A stretch of DNA of 64,000 nucleotides from Sva-07 sp031426215 (lineage in GTDB: Bacteria; Actinomycetota; Acidimicrobiia; Acidimicrobiales; Ilumatobacteraceae), in NCBI GenBank assembly GCA_031426215.1, contig JANPKU010000042.1, positions 1-64,000 on the forward strand. Direction: 5' to 3'. The position numbers and the translations under genes were made by a program. Positions 36,289 through 45,412 of the stretch are shown one piece after another. The notes beneath the pieces were generated by a model. The model was not told the origin of the DNA. It ran no database searches and saw nothing but the letters and a program-made list of their open reading frames with translations. The number at the start of each line of letters is the position of its first letter. Position 1 is the stretch's first letter.

Positions 36289-37335
36289 GTGAGCGAGTCC
36301 GAGGAGGGGATCCGTCTTCGAACCGCCACCCGCTCGGCCTTCGCCGATGGCGTCACGGCGGGCGTCGGCAGTCTTCCGCACCTCGATCCCGATGCGGCCG
36401 CAGCGTTTGCGATCGCCGAGTTCGACGTCGCGACGATCCCCAGCATGCCCCGACGTTCGTGGGAGGAGCTGATGCTCGGCCAGGCGCTTGCCGGCGTCAC
36501 CGGTGTCAGCGTTGCTGCTGATGGCACGGTCACCGCCGACCCGACTGCCGTGAAGCCGTACGCCATCAGCACCACCGACATCGAACGCGACGCATTCGCC
36601 GGGCTGCGTTCGTTCCTCGACCTGGCCGAGAAGGTTCACCTCGACGGAGCAGCGGTCAAGTGGCAGTTCGTCGGCCCCGTCACCCTCGGCGTTGCCCTCC
36701 AGCGTGGTGGCCTCGATCGCAAGGCTGCGTTCGACTTGGCACTCTCGGTCGTTCGTCATCGCCTGGCCGACATCTCCGCAGCGGTGACCGAAGCCCTGCC
36801 GAACTCGCGTCAGATGGTGGTGCTCGACGAGCCCTGGTTCGCCGATCTGATGCAGCCCGGCTTCCCGATCCCACCCGACGAGGCGATCGACCGCATGTCG
36901 AGTGCGATGGCCTCGCTGCCGGCCACCACGGTCGTGGGCATCCACTGTTGCGGCCCGTGCGATGTCGCCACGCTGTTGGCCTCCGGCCCGAACGTCGTAT
37001 CGCTGCCGGTCTCGCCCGACCTGGTCGACTGGGTCGGCTACCTCGCGCGCTTCCTCGACGACGGTGGCATCATCGCATGGGGTGTGACCGCCACCGACGG
37101 GCCCGTCCCGTCGACCTCGGAACGTCAGTGGCGTGCGCTGAGCGACCTGTGGTGCAGCCTCGTCCGGCGGGGTTGCGACCCGGTGCTGCTGCGTCGCCAG
37201 AGCATCGTCACACCGCAGTGCGGGCTGGCGATGCATTCGGCGTCGGTGGCTCGTCGGATCGCTCGACTCACCGCTGATGTCGGCAAGCGGGTCCAGGACC
37301 AGTCGTCGGCGACTCGTTTCGCGCTCGGCGCGTGA
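36289..37335 (+). CDS. Half-length MetE-like methyltransferase family protein
   Basis: A 348-residue member of the UROD/MetE superfamily, about half the length of cobalamin-independent methionine synthase. Visible ligands: GIHCCGPCD (His-x-Cys zinc pair) and TPQCGLAM (third Cys), plus GVGSLPHLDPDAA at the start. The GTG at 36289 has a Shine-Dalgarno GGGAGG 6-10 bases before it. It probably transfers a methyl group to a thiol such as homocysteine; donor unknown. About 250 bases upstream hold only a small hairpin at 36062-36085. Confidence 0.8.
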   Translation: MSESEEGIRLRTATRSAFADGVTAGVGSLPHLDPDAAAAFAIAEFDVATIPSMPRRSWEELMLGQALAGVTGVSVAADGTVTADPTAVKPYAISTTDIERDAFAGLRSFLDLAEKVHLDGAAVKWQFVGPVTLGVALQRGGLDRKAAFDLALSVVRHRLADISAAVTEALPNSRQMVVLDEPWFADLMQPGFPIPPDEAIDRMSSAMASLPATTVVGIHCCGPCDVATLLASGPNVVSLPVSPDLVDWVGYLARFLDDGGIIAWGVTATDGPVPSTSERQWRALSDLWCSLVRRGCDPVLLRRQSIVTPQCGLAMHSASVARRIARLTADVGKRVQDQSSATRFALGA

Positions 37336-37392
37336 TGTCGTAGAGCATCATTTCGGGTCATCTCGCTGGTTCACGTCGTAGCCTCGGCGACG

Positions 37393-39477
37393 ATGACCGA
37401 CATCGGTGACGACCCGACGATCGCTCCTGTCGACACGGCGGCTGCGGCGCTTCGCGTCGATGAACTTCGAGCCCAGATCGCCCATCACAACCAGCGGTAT
37501 CACACGCTCGACGACCCTGAGATCAGCGACGCCGACTTCGACGCTCTCGTGCGTGAGCTGCGACAGATCGAGACTGATCACCCCGATCTGGCCGTCGACG
37601 ATTCACCGACCGGTCTGATCGGCGGAGCGATCAATACCGCGTTCTCTCCGGTCGTGCATCGAGTGCCGATGATGAGCCTCGACAATGCCATGGACGCCGC
37701 CGAGCTCGGTGCGTGGGCCGAGCGGGTGACGAAGGGGCTCGACGGCGACGTCCCGACGTTCGTGTGCGAATTGAAGTTCGACGGCCTCGCCATCAGCCTG
37801 CGGTATGAAGGCGGTCGATTCGTTCAGGCGGCGACCCGGGGTGACGGTCGGGTGGGCGAGGACGTGACCGCCAACGTGGCAACGATCGGCGACGTTCCCC
37901 ACGACCTTCCCGAGGGGGCGCCGGCAGTGATCGAGGTGCGCGGCGAGGTGTACATGACGCGGTCGAGCTTCGAGCAGCTCAACGAGCGCGCCGTGCAGGC
38001 AGGAGAAAAAGCGTTCGTCAATCCACGCAACTCGGCAGCGGGCAGCCTTCGTCAGAAGGATCCGGCCGTCACCGCCAGTCGCAAGCTGTCGTTCTTCAGC
38101 TATCAGCTCGGAGAGGTGTCGGGCGGATCGGAATTCACCAGTCACGTGGCGATGTCGGAATTCGCTGCGAGCCTCGGCTTCGCGGTCGACGACCACGTCA
38201 GGACCTTCACCTCCATCGACGACGTGGCCGCCCACTGCCTCTACTGGCAAGCGCACCGACATGACCTCGACTACGAGATCGACGGTGTGGTGATCAAACT
38301 CGACGACGCCGCTCAGCGCGAGCGGTTGGGTGTCACCTCCCGGGCACCCCGTTGGGCGATTGCGTACAAGTTCCCGCCAGAGGAGCGCACGACGGTGTTG
38401 CGCGACATCATGGTCTCGGTCGGACGTACCGGACGCGCCACGCCGTTCGCCGTGCTGGAACCGATCTTCGTCGGCGGGTCCACTGTGGGCATGGCGACGC
38501 TCCACAACCAGGATCAGGTGGCGCTCAAGGACGTTCGTCCGGGTGACACGGTCGTGGTCCGCAAGGCAGGCGACGTGATCCCCGAAGTGGTCGGACCGGT
38601 GCTGTCGTTGCGCCCGACGGGCAGCAAGCCGTGGGTGTTCCCGACGCACTGCCCTCGATGCGCCAACCCGTTGGTCCGGCCAGAGGGTGAAGCCGACACT
38701 CGTTGTGTGGCGCCGGACTGTCCGGCTCAGCGTGATCAGAAGATCGCGTACTTCGCGTCGCGAGGCGGCATGGACATCGAGGGCCTCGGCGAGCAGATGG
38801 TGGAGAAGCTCACCGGCGCAGGTCTCGTGCGCGATCCGGCCGACCTCTATTCGCTCACCGTCGAGCAACTTGTCGGGCTCGATCGGGTCGGTCCGACGAG
38901 CGCGCAGAAGCTGGTCGTCGAGATCGAGAACTCGAAGCAGCGACCGCTGCCGAAGCTGCTCACCGCACTGGGGATCCGTCACCTCGGGCCGGCCGCATCG
39001 CTGGCGCTGACGAACGCGTTCCACACCCTCGATGCGATCGTGTCGAAGTCCGTCGAGGAGCTCGCGGCGGTCGACGGCGTCGGCGACGTGATCGCCACCA
39101 CGATCTCCAGCTGGTTCGCACAGGACGTGAACCATGCGTACATCGACCGACTCCGAGCTGCTGGCGTGAACTTCGGAGATCCAGCGGCGGCCGAGGCCGC
39201 GGCGGCCGCTCGCGCCGATACGCCACAGACGCTCGACGCCAAGGCGGTGGTCGTCACGGGAACGCTCGCCAACTACAACCGCGAGCAGGCCGAGGAGGCG
39301 ATCACCTCACGTGGCGGCAAGAGCCCAGGCAGTGTCAGCAAGAAGACGTTTGCGCTCGTCGTCGGGGAGTCGGCGGGTGCGAGCAAACTCACCAAGGCGG
39401 AGTCGCTCGGCGTGGCGATCCTCGACGAAGCAGGATTCGAGCACCTTCTCGCCACCGGCGAGCTTCCGCCGACCTGA
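37393..39477 (+). CDS. ligA: NAD-dependent DNA ligase LigA
   Basis: Seals nicks in DNA during replication using NAD+. 694 residues in standard order: Ia domain with YHTLDDPEISDADFD, adenylation domain with the nucleotidyl lysine in CELKFDGLAI, OB fold, zinc finger CPRCANPL ... CVAPDCPAQ, helix-hairpin-helix region, and the C-terminal BRCT (GTLANYNREQAEEAI). A TAGCCT hexamer lies 8 bases before the ATG. It is a single-gene unit followed by a convergent membrane gene. Confidence 0.97.
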   Translation: MTDIGDDPTIAPVDTAAAALRVDELRAQIAHHNQRYHTLDDPEISDADFDALVRELRQIETDHPDLAVDDSPTGLIGGAINTAFSPVVHRVPMMSLDNAMDAAELGAWAERVTKGLDGDVPTFVCELKFDGLAISLRYEGGRFVQAATRGDGRVGEDVTANVATIGDVPHDLPEGAPAVIEVRGEVYMTRSSFEQLNERAVQAGEKAFVNPRNSAAGSLRQKDPAVTASRKLSFFSYQLGEVSGGSEFTSHVAMSEFAASLGFAVDDHVRTFTSIDDVAAHCLYWQAHRHDLDYEIDGVVIKLDDAAQRERLGVTSRAPRWAIAYKFPPEERTTVLRDIMVSVGRTGRATPFAVLEPIFVGGSTVGMATLHNQDQVALKDVRPGDTVVVRKAGDVIPEVVGPVLSLRPTGSKPWVFPTHCPRCANPLVRPEGEADTRCVAPDCPAQRDQKIAYFASRGGMDIEGLGEQMVEKLTGAGLVRDPADLYSLTVEQLVGLDRVGPTSAQKLVVEIENSKQRPLPKLLTALGIRHLGPAASLALTNAFHTLDAIVSKSVEELAAVDGVGDVIATTISSWFAQDVNHAYIDRLRAAGVNFGDPAAAEAAAAARADTPQTLDAKAVVVTGTLANYNREQAEEAITSRGGKSPGSVSKKTFALVVGESAGASKLTKAESLGVAILDEAGFEHLLATGELPPT

Positions 39478-39491
39478 TTCGGGGCGGATGA

Positions 39492-40085
39492 TCAGACGAC
39501 GTTGAACTCCCAGCGGTAGCTACGAGCCTGCTCGGGGCCGTCCTCGATGCGCCAGTAGATCACGCGCACCTCGTGGAGACCTTGGGCGAACGACTCGATC
39601 AGGGCACCCTCGACCGGCTGGAACGAGATCACGGCGTTGCCCGGGTCGAACACCGCCGTGATGGGCAGGTCGACCTGCGCCCCCGCTTGGGCCTGGTCGA
39701 ACGGGTCGACGTCGGACTGCCCGATCGCGGTGGTCGGCAACTCGATGCCGTCGATCACGAGGCGAGCCTCGTAGCCGGGCTGCAGGTCGACCACGACACG
39801 CTCCTGTTGCAACGCCTGCACGGCGTTCTCGACCGGCTGCACCGACTCGATCGCCTCGGGCCGATCGATTCCGTCATCACCGGTCAAGGCGGTGGTCAGC
39901 CCGAAGATCACGAGGACGAGGCCACACGCAATCACCAAGCTGGCGATCAGCAACCCGCGATCGAAGCGGCGTTTCGGTCGCTCCTGCGGCGTCTCTGCCA
40001 GGGCGGACTCGGCGATATCGTCGGTCGTCGCCGGAACGAGATCGTCGACGGCGGCTGCGTCGGGGTCTGTCACGCGATCGTTCAC
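39492..40085 (-). CDS. Single-pass membrane protein of unknown function
   Basis: Not recognised. 197 residues: an acidic cytoplasmic tail (1-35), a basic stop KRRFDRG, one helix (LLIASLVIACGLVLVIFGLT), then a soluble extracellular domain rich in beta strands (EARLVIDGIELPTTAIGQ, HEVRVIYWRIEDGPEQARSY). GTG at 40085 has CATCAT six bases upstream. It is divergent from the PASTA pseudokinase gene with only about 57 bases between them, so the two are likely co-regulated and may act together at the envelope. Confidence 0.7.
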   Translation of the reverse strand: MNDRVTDPDAAAVDDLVPATTDDIAESALAETPQERPKRRFDRGLLIASLVIACGLVLVIFGLTTALTGDDGIDRPEAIESVQPVENAVQALQQERVVVDLQPGYEARLVIDGIELPTTAIGQSDVDPFDQAQAGAQVDLPITAVFDPGNAVISFQPVEGALIESFAQGLHEVRVIYWRIEDGPEQARSYRWEFNVV

Positions 40086-40142
40086 ACCTCCATGATGCCC
40101 GCCCTCTGCGCGAGTTGCTCAGGCGGTAGCGTTTCCGCCGCT

Positions 40143-42389
40143 GTGGATGCTGACACACCCGACCCGACGCCGAACGGCGTGAGCACGCTCGCCGGGCGTG
40201 TCTTGAACGAGCGATATCGCATCGACAATGTCGTCAGTGCTGGCGCGAACACGGTGATCGCCGAGGCGATCGACGTCGAGGCGAGCCGTCCCGTGACCGT
40301 GAAGATCGTGCGTCCGGAACTGTCGGCCACGTCAGCGTTCCGTCAGGCATTTCGACGTCAGGTCGAGGTCGCGATGTCACTCAGGCATCCGAACATCGCG
40401 TCGGTGCTCGACTGGGGTGAGACCGAGATCGACGACGAGCCCACGATGTACTGGGTCGTGGAATACCTCGGCGGCGGCAGTTTGCGCGATCTGTTCGATC
40501 GGGGAAGGCTGCTCGCCCCGTCACAAGCGCTCGTCGTCGGCCTGGAAGCGTGCCGAGCACTCGAGGCCGCTCACGGACGCGGCGTGATCCACACCGAGAT
40601 CACGCCATCGAAGCTGGTGTTCGGGGAGGACGCGCGGTTGCGCATCGTCGACTTCGCGATGGCACAACTCATCGGTGCCGAGGCCTGGGACGAACCGGCG
40701 ACCGTTGCCACGCACGTTGCCCGGTATGCGTCGCCCGAGCAGGCGCTCGGACTCGATGTCGACGCGAAGACCGACGTGTACGCACTGTCGCTGTGCCTCG
40801 CCGAGTCGATGACCGGCAAGGTGCCCTTCGCCGGCCACTCCACCGTGTCGACACTGGCGGCCCGTGTGGGCAAGTTGATGCCGGTCACCGCCGACATGGG
40901 TTCGCTTGCATCCGTCCTCGAACGTGGCGGGCGTCCCGACTCGGAGGATCGATGGACCGCGCCCGAGTTCTCGAAGGCGCTCGTCGCTGCCGCCGAAGCG
41001 CTCCCTCGGCCTGAACCGATCCCGGTCATGGCGTCGAGCTTGTTCGCCAATTCGTTGGCCAACCGCGTCGCAGCGGCACCGTTGGCCGTCGATCTGGACG
41101 ATGGCATCGCATCATCGATCGACGACCATCTCGCAGACGACATCGAGGCCGACGTTGCTGCCGATGAGGCCGACGTTGCTGCCGATGACGTTGCATCCGG
41201 CGACGTCGACACCGGGATCGACACCGAAACCCAAGACATCGACACCGGAGACGAAACCGAAGCGGACGATGTCGTCGCGCCGTTGCCGCTGCTGTTGCTC
41301 ACCGATCTGGCCGATCCGCCGACCGGAGCCGTCCAGGTGGCCGCCGGGCCTCCCGGTGGTGCCGTCCCCGCCCCGGGCACCGTCGAGATGCCCGCCACCG
41401 CCGTGGCGGCGGCGATGGCGCCCCTCGATCCGACGTCATCGGGCATCCTCTACGACGAGGAGAAGCCCAGGCGACCGTGGGGCAAGTATCTGTTGTTCGG
41501 CTTGATCGCACTCGTCGGGATCGCATTGCTCAGCTACGCCGGATGGCTGCTGTTGCGCACGGAGTCGTTCGAGGTGCCGGATCTCGCCGGCGTCGAGGAA
41601 GCAGTCGCCCGTAACGAAATCGCAGGGAACGGCTGGGTGATCGAGACCGAGCGCGAACGCAGCGACGTCGTGCCCGAGATCGACCACGTCGTTCGTACCG
41701 TACCCGCTGCCGGTGAAATGCTCGACGAGGGTGAGACCTTCGTCATCGTCGTCAGTGACGGATTCGAACTCCGCACGCTGCCAGAGCTGACCGGCGTGAC
41801 GCTCGTCGACGCGCAACGCACCCTCACCGAACTCAGGCTCGTCCCGATCGAAGCGCCCCCCGAGTTCTCCGAAGAGATCCCTGTGGGAACGGTGATCCGT
41901 TGGCAGGTGCAGGACGACGCGACGTTGGCCGCCGGTGCCCAGGTACTTCCCGATACCGCGATCGTGATCACGGTGTCACTCGGACCCGCACCGCGGCCGG
42001 CACCGAACCTCGCCAACCTCACTGCCGCCGAAGCCACCGCCGCGCTCGATGCGCTCCAGTTGGTCACCGCACAGGGTGAGGACGTCTTCAGCGTCGATGT
42101 CGAAGTCGGCCGCATCGTGGCGCAGGCACCGCCTCCCGAGACGCCTGTCGAGCGCGGTGGTACGGTCACGTTCCAGCTCTCGAAGGGTCCCGATCTCGTT
42201 GCGATTCCTGACCTGACCGGTCTGACCTATCCCGCCTCGGAAGCAGCGCTGGTCGAGGCGGGCTTCACGGTGAACAGTCTCCTCGGAACGACCGACGGCA
42301 CCTTCGTGTCGATCTCGGTCGACGGCGAAGAGGTCCAGGCCGGTGCGACATTCCCGAGGGGCACCGGCGTCGACTTGATCTTCCTCTGA
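40143..42389 (+). CDS. PASTA-domain membrane protein with degenerate Ser/Thr kinase domain
   Basis: PknB-like architecture, 748 residues: kinase-fold domain (about 19-290), acidic Asp/Ala/Thr-rich linker (about 310-400), one membrane helix (about 448-470), then four PASTA repeats (about 474-748). Key kinase positions are changed: the HRDxKPxN loop is HTEITPSK, and DFG is DFA in IVDFAMAQ; the G-loop lacks GxGxxG. The Lys in VTVKIVRPEL remains. It is best read as a pseudokinase, though weak activity is not excluded. PASTA repeats bind muropeptide or lipid II. GTG at 40143 is proposed; ATG at 40095 is possible. Confidence 0.85.
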   Translation: MDADTPDPTPNGVSTLAGRVLNERYRIDNVVSAGANTVIAEAIDVEASRPVTVKIVRPELSATSAFRQAFRRQVEVAMSLRHPNIASVLDWGETEIDDEPTMYWVVEYLGGGSLRDLFDRGRLLAPSQALVVGLEACRALEAAHGRGVIHTEITPSKLVFGEDARLRIVDFAMAQLIGAEAWDEPATVATHVARYASPEQALGLDVDAKTDVYALSLCLAESMTGKVPFAGHSTVSTLAARVGKLMPVTADMGSLASVLERGGRPDSEDRWTAPEFSKALVAAAEALPRPEPIPVMASSLFANSLANRVAAAPLAVDLDDGIASSIDDHLADDIEADVAADEADVAADDVASGDVDTGIDTETQDIDTGDETEADDVVAPLPLLLLTDLADPPTGAVQVAAGPPGGAVPAPGTVEMPATAVAAAMAPLDPTSSGILYDEEKPRRPWGKYLLFGLIALVGIALLSYAGWLLLRTESFEVPDLAGVEEAVARNEIAGNGWVIETERERSDVVPEIDHVVRTVPAAGEMLDEGETFVIVVSDGFELRTLPELTGVTLVDAQRTLTELRLVPIEAPPEFSEEIPVGTVIRWQVQDDATLAAGAQVLPDTAIVITVSLGPAPRPAPNLANLTAAEATAALDALQLVTAQGEDVFSVDVEVGRIVAQAPPPETPVERGGTVTFQLSKGPDLVAIPDLTGLTYPASEAALVEAGFTVNSLLGTTDGTFVSISVDGEEVQAGATFPRGTGVDLIFL

Positions 42390-42521
42390 CGATCGTTGGT
42401 CGGCTCGCCATCGAGCGAGCATCGGGGTGCCAGTCGGGAATCGCCTCCGACGGGGTCGGATCGCTACGGTTCCGTGACCACGTCCGGCGCCCGCCGGTCA
42501 TCGGGTCGACAAGGAGCACAC

Positions 42522-43400
42522 ATGACCTCACTCGACGGACGAGTCGCGATCATCACCGGTGCCGGACGCGGGATCGGTCGGGAGCACGCGTTGCTGTTCG
42601 CCGAGGAGGGTGCGAAGGTCGTCATCAACGATCTCGGTGGAGCGAACGACGGCGAGGGCAGCGACCAGACGCCGGCTGAGGAAGTGGCGGCCGAGATTCG
42701 TGCTCGTGGCGGAGAGGCGATTGCCAACCACGATGATGTCGCTGATTGGGAAGGCGCCCAACGGCTCGTCAATTCGGCAATCGCGCAATTCGGCGAGCTG
42801 GACATCCTGGTGAACAACGCAGGCATTCTGCGCGACCGGGTGATCGTCAACATGACCGAAGCCGAGTGGGACTCGGTCATCGCAGTGCACCTGAAGGGTC
42901 ACTTCGCGCCCACCCGTTGGGCGGCAGCCTATTGGCGCGAGGAGCACAAGGCCGGGCGAGGCAAGCGCCGCAATCTCGTGCACACATCGAGCACCTCCGG
43001 GCTGTTCTCCAACCCGGGACAGGCCAACTACGGCGCCGCGAAGTCGGGCATCGCCACGTTCAGCCAGATCGCGGCGAAGGAACTCGCGCGATACGACGTC
43101 CAGAGCAATTGCATCGCGCCGGGCGCTCGTACCCGTTTGACGCTCGCCACGCCAGGGCTCGAAGAGATCATGACTCCCAAGGAGGGCGCCTTCGACGAGT
43201 GGGACCCCGCCAACATCTCACCGCTGGTCGCGTACCTCAGCAGCACCGCGTGTCAGTTCACCGGTGAGATGTTCTTCGCACAGGGGGCAGTGGTCAAGCG
43301 CGTGCGCTCGTGGGAGATGGGCGACACCGTCGAGCAGCAGGGCAAGTGGTCGGTCGACGAGCTCGTCGCAGCCCTCGCACCTCTCGCCGATCCGTCCTGA
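42522..43400 (+). CDS. SDR family oxidoreductase, MFE-2 hydroxyacyl-CoA dehydrogenase type
   Basis: Short-chain dehydrogenase of 292 residues with the cofactor loop IITGAGRGIGREHALLFAEE, NDLGGANDGEGSD (a long insert typical of the peroxisomal MFE-2 type), NNAGILRDRVIVNM, catalytic Ser in HTSSTSGLFS, and YGAAKSGIATF. The likely reaction is 3-hydroxyacyl-CoA dehydrogenation in fatty-acid breakdown. ATG at 42522 is preceded by AAGGAG at the right distance. The 130-base gap upstream shows no other gene. Confidence 0.9.
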   Translation: MTSLDGRVAIITGAGRGIGREHALLFAEEGAKVVINDLGGANDGEGSDQTPAEEVAAEIRARGGEAIANHDDVADWEGAQRLVNSAIAQFGELDILVNNAGILRDRVIVNMTEAEWDSVIAVHLKGHFAPTRWAAAYWREEHKAGRGKRRNLVHTSSTSGLFSNPGQANYGAAKSGIATFSQIAAKELARYDVQSNCIAPGARTRLTLATPGLEEIMTPKEGAFDEWDPANISPLVAYLSSTACQFTGEMFFAQGAVVKRVRSWEMGDTVEQQGKWSVDELVAALAPLADPS

Positions 43401-43447
43401 AGGCCGAGAACGTCTCCTGGTGAACCCCGGGCGATTCGCAGTGAGGT

Positions 43448-44089
43448 TCAGTGGCGGGCTCGGGCGTACTCCATGACGCGCTCGACGACCTCGGGGCTCG
43501 CCTTGGCGGTCGAGCCACTGTCGAATGGGGGCTGCGGGTCGTATTCGATCATCAGCTGAGCGGCCTCGGCAGCAGTCCGGTCCACGAGCAGTTCGACGAG
43601 CCGGAGCGCCATGTCGATGCCGCTCGACACGCCTGCCGCCGTGATGATCCGCTGGTCGAGATGTTCGACCACGCGCTCGCTCGTGGGGATGGCGCCATGC
43701 TCGCTCAGCACATCGAGCGCACCCCAGTGTGTGGTGGCGGTGAGACCATGCAGGAGGCCAGCGGCGGCGAGAACGAGTGAGCCTGTGCACACCGAGGTCG
43801 TGTGGATCGTCGAAACGTGAGCGGAGCGGACCCACTCGAGCACACGGTCGTCGGTCATCAGCGCGCGTGTGCCGAAGCCGCCCGGGAACACCACGATGTC
43901 TGGTGTCGCCATCTCCTCGAACGTCGCATCGATTTCGATGCCGAGCATGCCGTTGTCCGAGCGCACGATGCAGCGGTCGTGACCGATGAACGTCACGTCG
44001 AAGGAGGGAATCCGTTGCAGCACCTCGTACGGGCCGATCCCGTCGAGAGCGGTGAAGTTCGGGAACAACGGAATCGCGATACTGGTCAC
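43448..44089 (-). CDS. DJ-1/PfpI family protein
   Basis: A 213-residue class I glutamine amidotransferase-like protein. The nucleophile elbow is TSVCTGSLVLAAAGLL (Cys near 101), followed by the His in ATTHWGALDVL and a Gly-rich GVSSGIDMALRL. The branch is close to isonitrile hydratase / ThiJ-like regulators without an AraC domain. GTG at 44089. A six-codon leader frame (44086-44103, MDVTP) overlaps its start by 4 bases and has TACGGT 6 bases before its ATG. Confidence 0.87.
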   Translation of the reverse strand: MTSIAIPLFPNFTALDGIGPYEVLQRIPSFDVTFIGHDRCIVRSDNGMLGIEIDATFEEMATPDIVVFPGGFGTRALMTDDRVLEWVRSAHVSTIHTTSVCTGSLVLAAAGLLHGLTATTHWGALDVLSEHGAIPTSERVVEHLDQRIITAAGVSSGIDMALRLVELLVDRTAAEAAQLMIEYDPQPPFDSGSTAKASPEVVERVMEYARARH

Positions 44090-44162
44090 GGCGTCACGTC
44101 CATCCGGTCACCGTAGTGCTGTACCGAGCGACACGGCGCCGGGGCGCAGGTAGCGTGGCGGC

Positions 44163-44396
44163 GTGGACGTACGCATCGGAGTCACCCAAGCCCCCCGCGA
44201 GATCAACATCGAGCTCGCCGAGAACGTGGACCGTGAGGAACTCAAGTCGCGGGTCGAGGCGGCACTCGCCGGAGCGACCGATGTGTTGTGGATCAGCGAC
44301 AAGCGGGGCAAGGACGTCGGCATTCCTTCGGCGAAGATCGCCTACATCGAGCTCGGCTCGGCCGACGGCGATCGCAGGATCGGCTTCGGAGGCTGA
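44163..44396 (+). CDS. DUF3107 family protein
   Basis: Conserved actinobacterial protein of 77 residues. The start MDVRIGVTQAPREINIEL and the end KIAYIELGSADGDRRIGFGG match DUF3107 (the family of M. tuberculosis TB9.4). No enzymatic motif is visible. GTG at 44163 follows TAGCGT at 6 bases. It is the first gene of a cluster with two ArsA-like ATPases and PdtaS, and ends 2 bases before the proposed start of the next gene, so an association with these ATPases is plausible. Confidence 0.9.
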   Translation: MDVRIGVTQAPREINIELAENVDREELKSRVEAALAGATDVLWISDKRGKDVGIPSAKIAYIELGSADGDRRIGFGG

Positions 44397-44398
44397 GC

Positions 44399-45412
44399 TT
44401 GGGTCCCGGAGGTCGGCCTGGTCTGCTCGACCTCGACCTGCTCTGGGTCACCGGCAAGGGCGGTGTCGGCAAGACGACCGTCGCCGCAGCCATTGCCGAC
44501 GTCGCAGCGCGACACGGGCGCAGGACGCTCGTGTGCGAGATGGATGCCAAAGGAGCCCTCGCCAACGCGTTCGACGTGGGACCGCTCGAGTTCGAGCCCA
44601 CCGAGGTGGCGCCCAACCTGTACGCGATGGCGATGAACACCGAGGACTCGCTGCGTGAGTATCTGCGCCTGTTCGTGCGGATCCCGTTCCTCGGGCGTAT
44701 CGGCCCGCTCGCGTCCACGTTCGACTTCGTCGCCGATGCCGCACCGGGTGTCAAGGAGATCCTCGGCGTCGGCAAGCTCTGCTGGGAGGTGCGAGAGCGG
44801 AACTACGACCTGGTGGTCGTCGATGCCGAGGCGAGCGGACACATCGTGAGCCAGATCGGAGCGCCCCGGGTGATCGCCGATCTGGTGCAGGTCGGACTCG
44901 TGCGCGATCAGACCCAATGGATGCTCGACATCCTCGATGATCCGCTGCGAACCGGTGTGGCCGTGGTGACCACACCGGAGGAGATGCCGGTCACCGAGAC
45001 CATCGACCTGCTCTCTCGGCTGCGAGCCGAAACCGGAGCGCACGCCGCGGCGGTCATCGCGAACCGGGTGCTCCCTGCGATGTTCAACCGGCGAGAGCAG
45101 ACCGTCGTCGATCGTCTCGACGAGGCAATGCCGGTTCTCGTCGAGGCGGTCGGGGCGGGTGCTCCGACCGTGTTGGCCGCCGCACGCCTGACCGAGTCGC
45201 GGCGCTCCACCGGGGCCGCCCATCTCGACCGGCTGCGTACCTGGATCGACGGAGCCGACGACGTGGCCGACGATCTCCCGATCATCACCGTGCCGGAGTT
45301 GTTCGCACGGGCGTCCGGTCCACGTGTGGTGTCGCTCGTGGCCGACGCGCTCACCGACGAACTCGACCCCGAACCCGTCGGTGACTCGGCAGGACGGCGG
45401 CGCCGTGAGTGA
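44399..45412 (+). CDS. ArsA/Get3-like ATPase, first subunit
   Basis: Anion-transporting ATPase family protein of about 337 residues. The deviant Walker A WVTGKGGVGKTTVAAA keeps the signature lysine. The switch II region reads VVVDAEASGHIVSQIG instead of the usual DTAPTGH. The likely partner is the following ATPase, as with M. tuberculosis Rv3679/Rv3680. The start is uncertain: TTG at 44399 is the first codon after the DUF3107 stop that fits. The 3' end overlaps the next gene by 8 bases. Cytoplasmic, membrane-associated role inferred; a metal transport role is not supported by adjacent genes. Confidence 0.88.
   Translation: MGPGGRPGLLDLDLLWVTGKGGVGKTTVAAAIADVAARHGRRTLVCEMDAKGALANAFDVGPLEFEPTEVAPNLYAMAMNTEDSLREYLRLFVRIPFLGRIGPLASTFDFVADAAPGVKEILGVGKLCWEVRERNYDLVVVDAEASGHIVSQIGAPRVIADLVQVGLVRDQTQWMLDILDDPLRTGVAVVTTPEEMPVTETIDLLSRLRAETGAHAAAVIANRVLPAMFNRREQTVVDRLDEAMPVLVEAVGAGAPTVLAAARLTESRRSTGAAHLDRLRTWIDGADDVADDLPIITVPELFARASGPRVVSLVADALTDELDPEPVGDSAGRRRRE

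Noticed and set aside
37603..39135. 510-codon minus-strand open frame opposite ligA
   Set aside because: It is the antisense shadow of a complete LigA with all domains; its composition is Arg/His-rich and repetitive, as in other shadow frames here.
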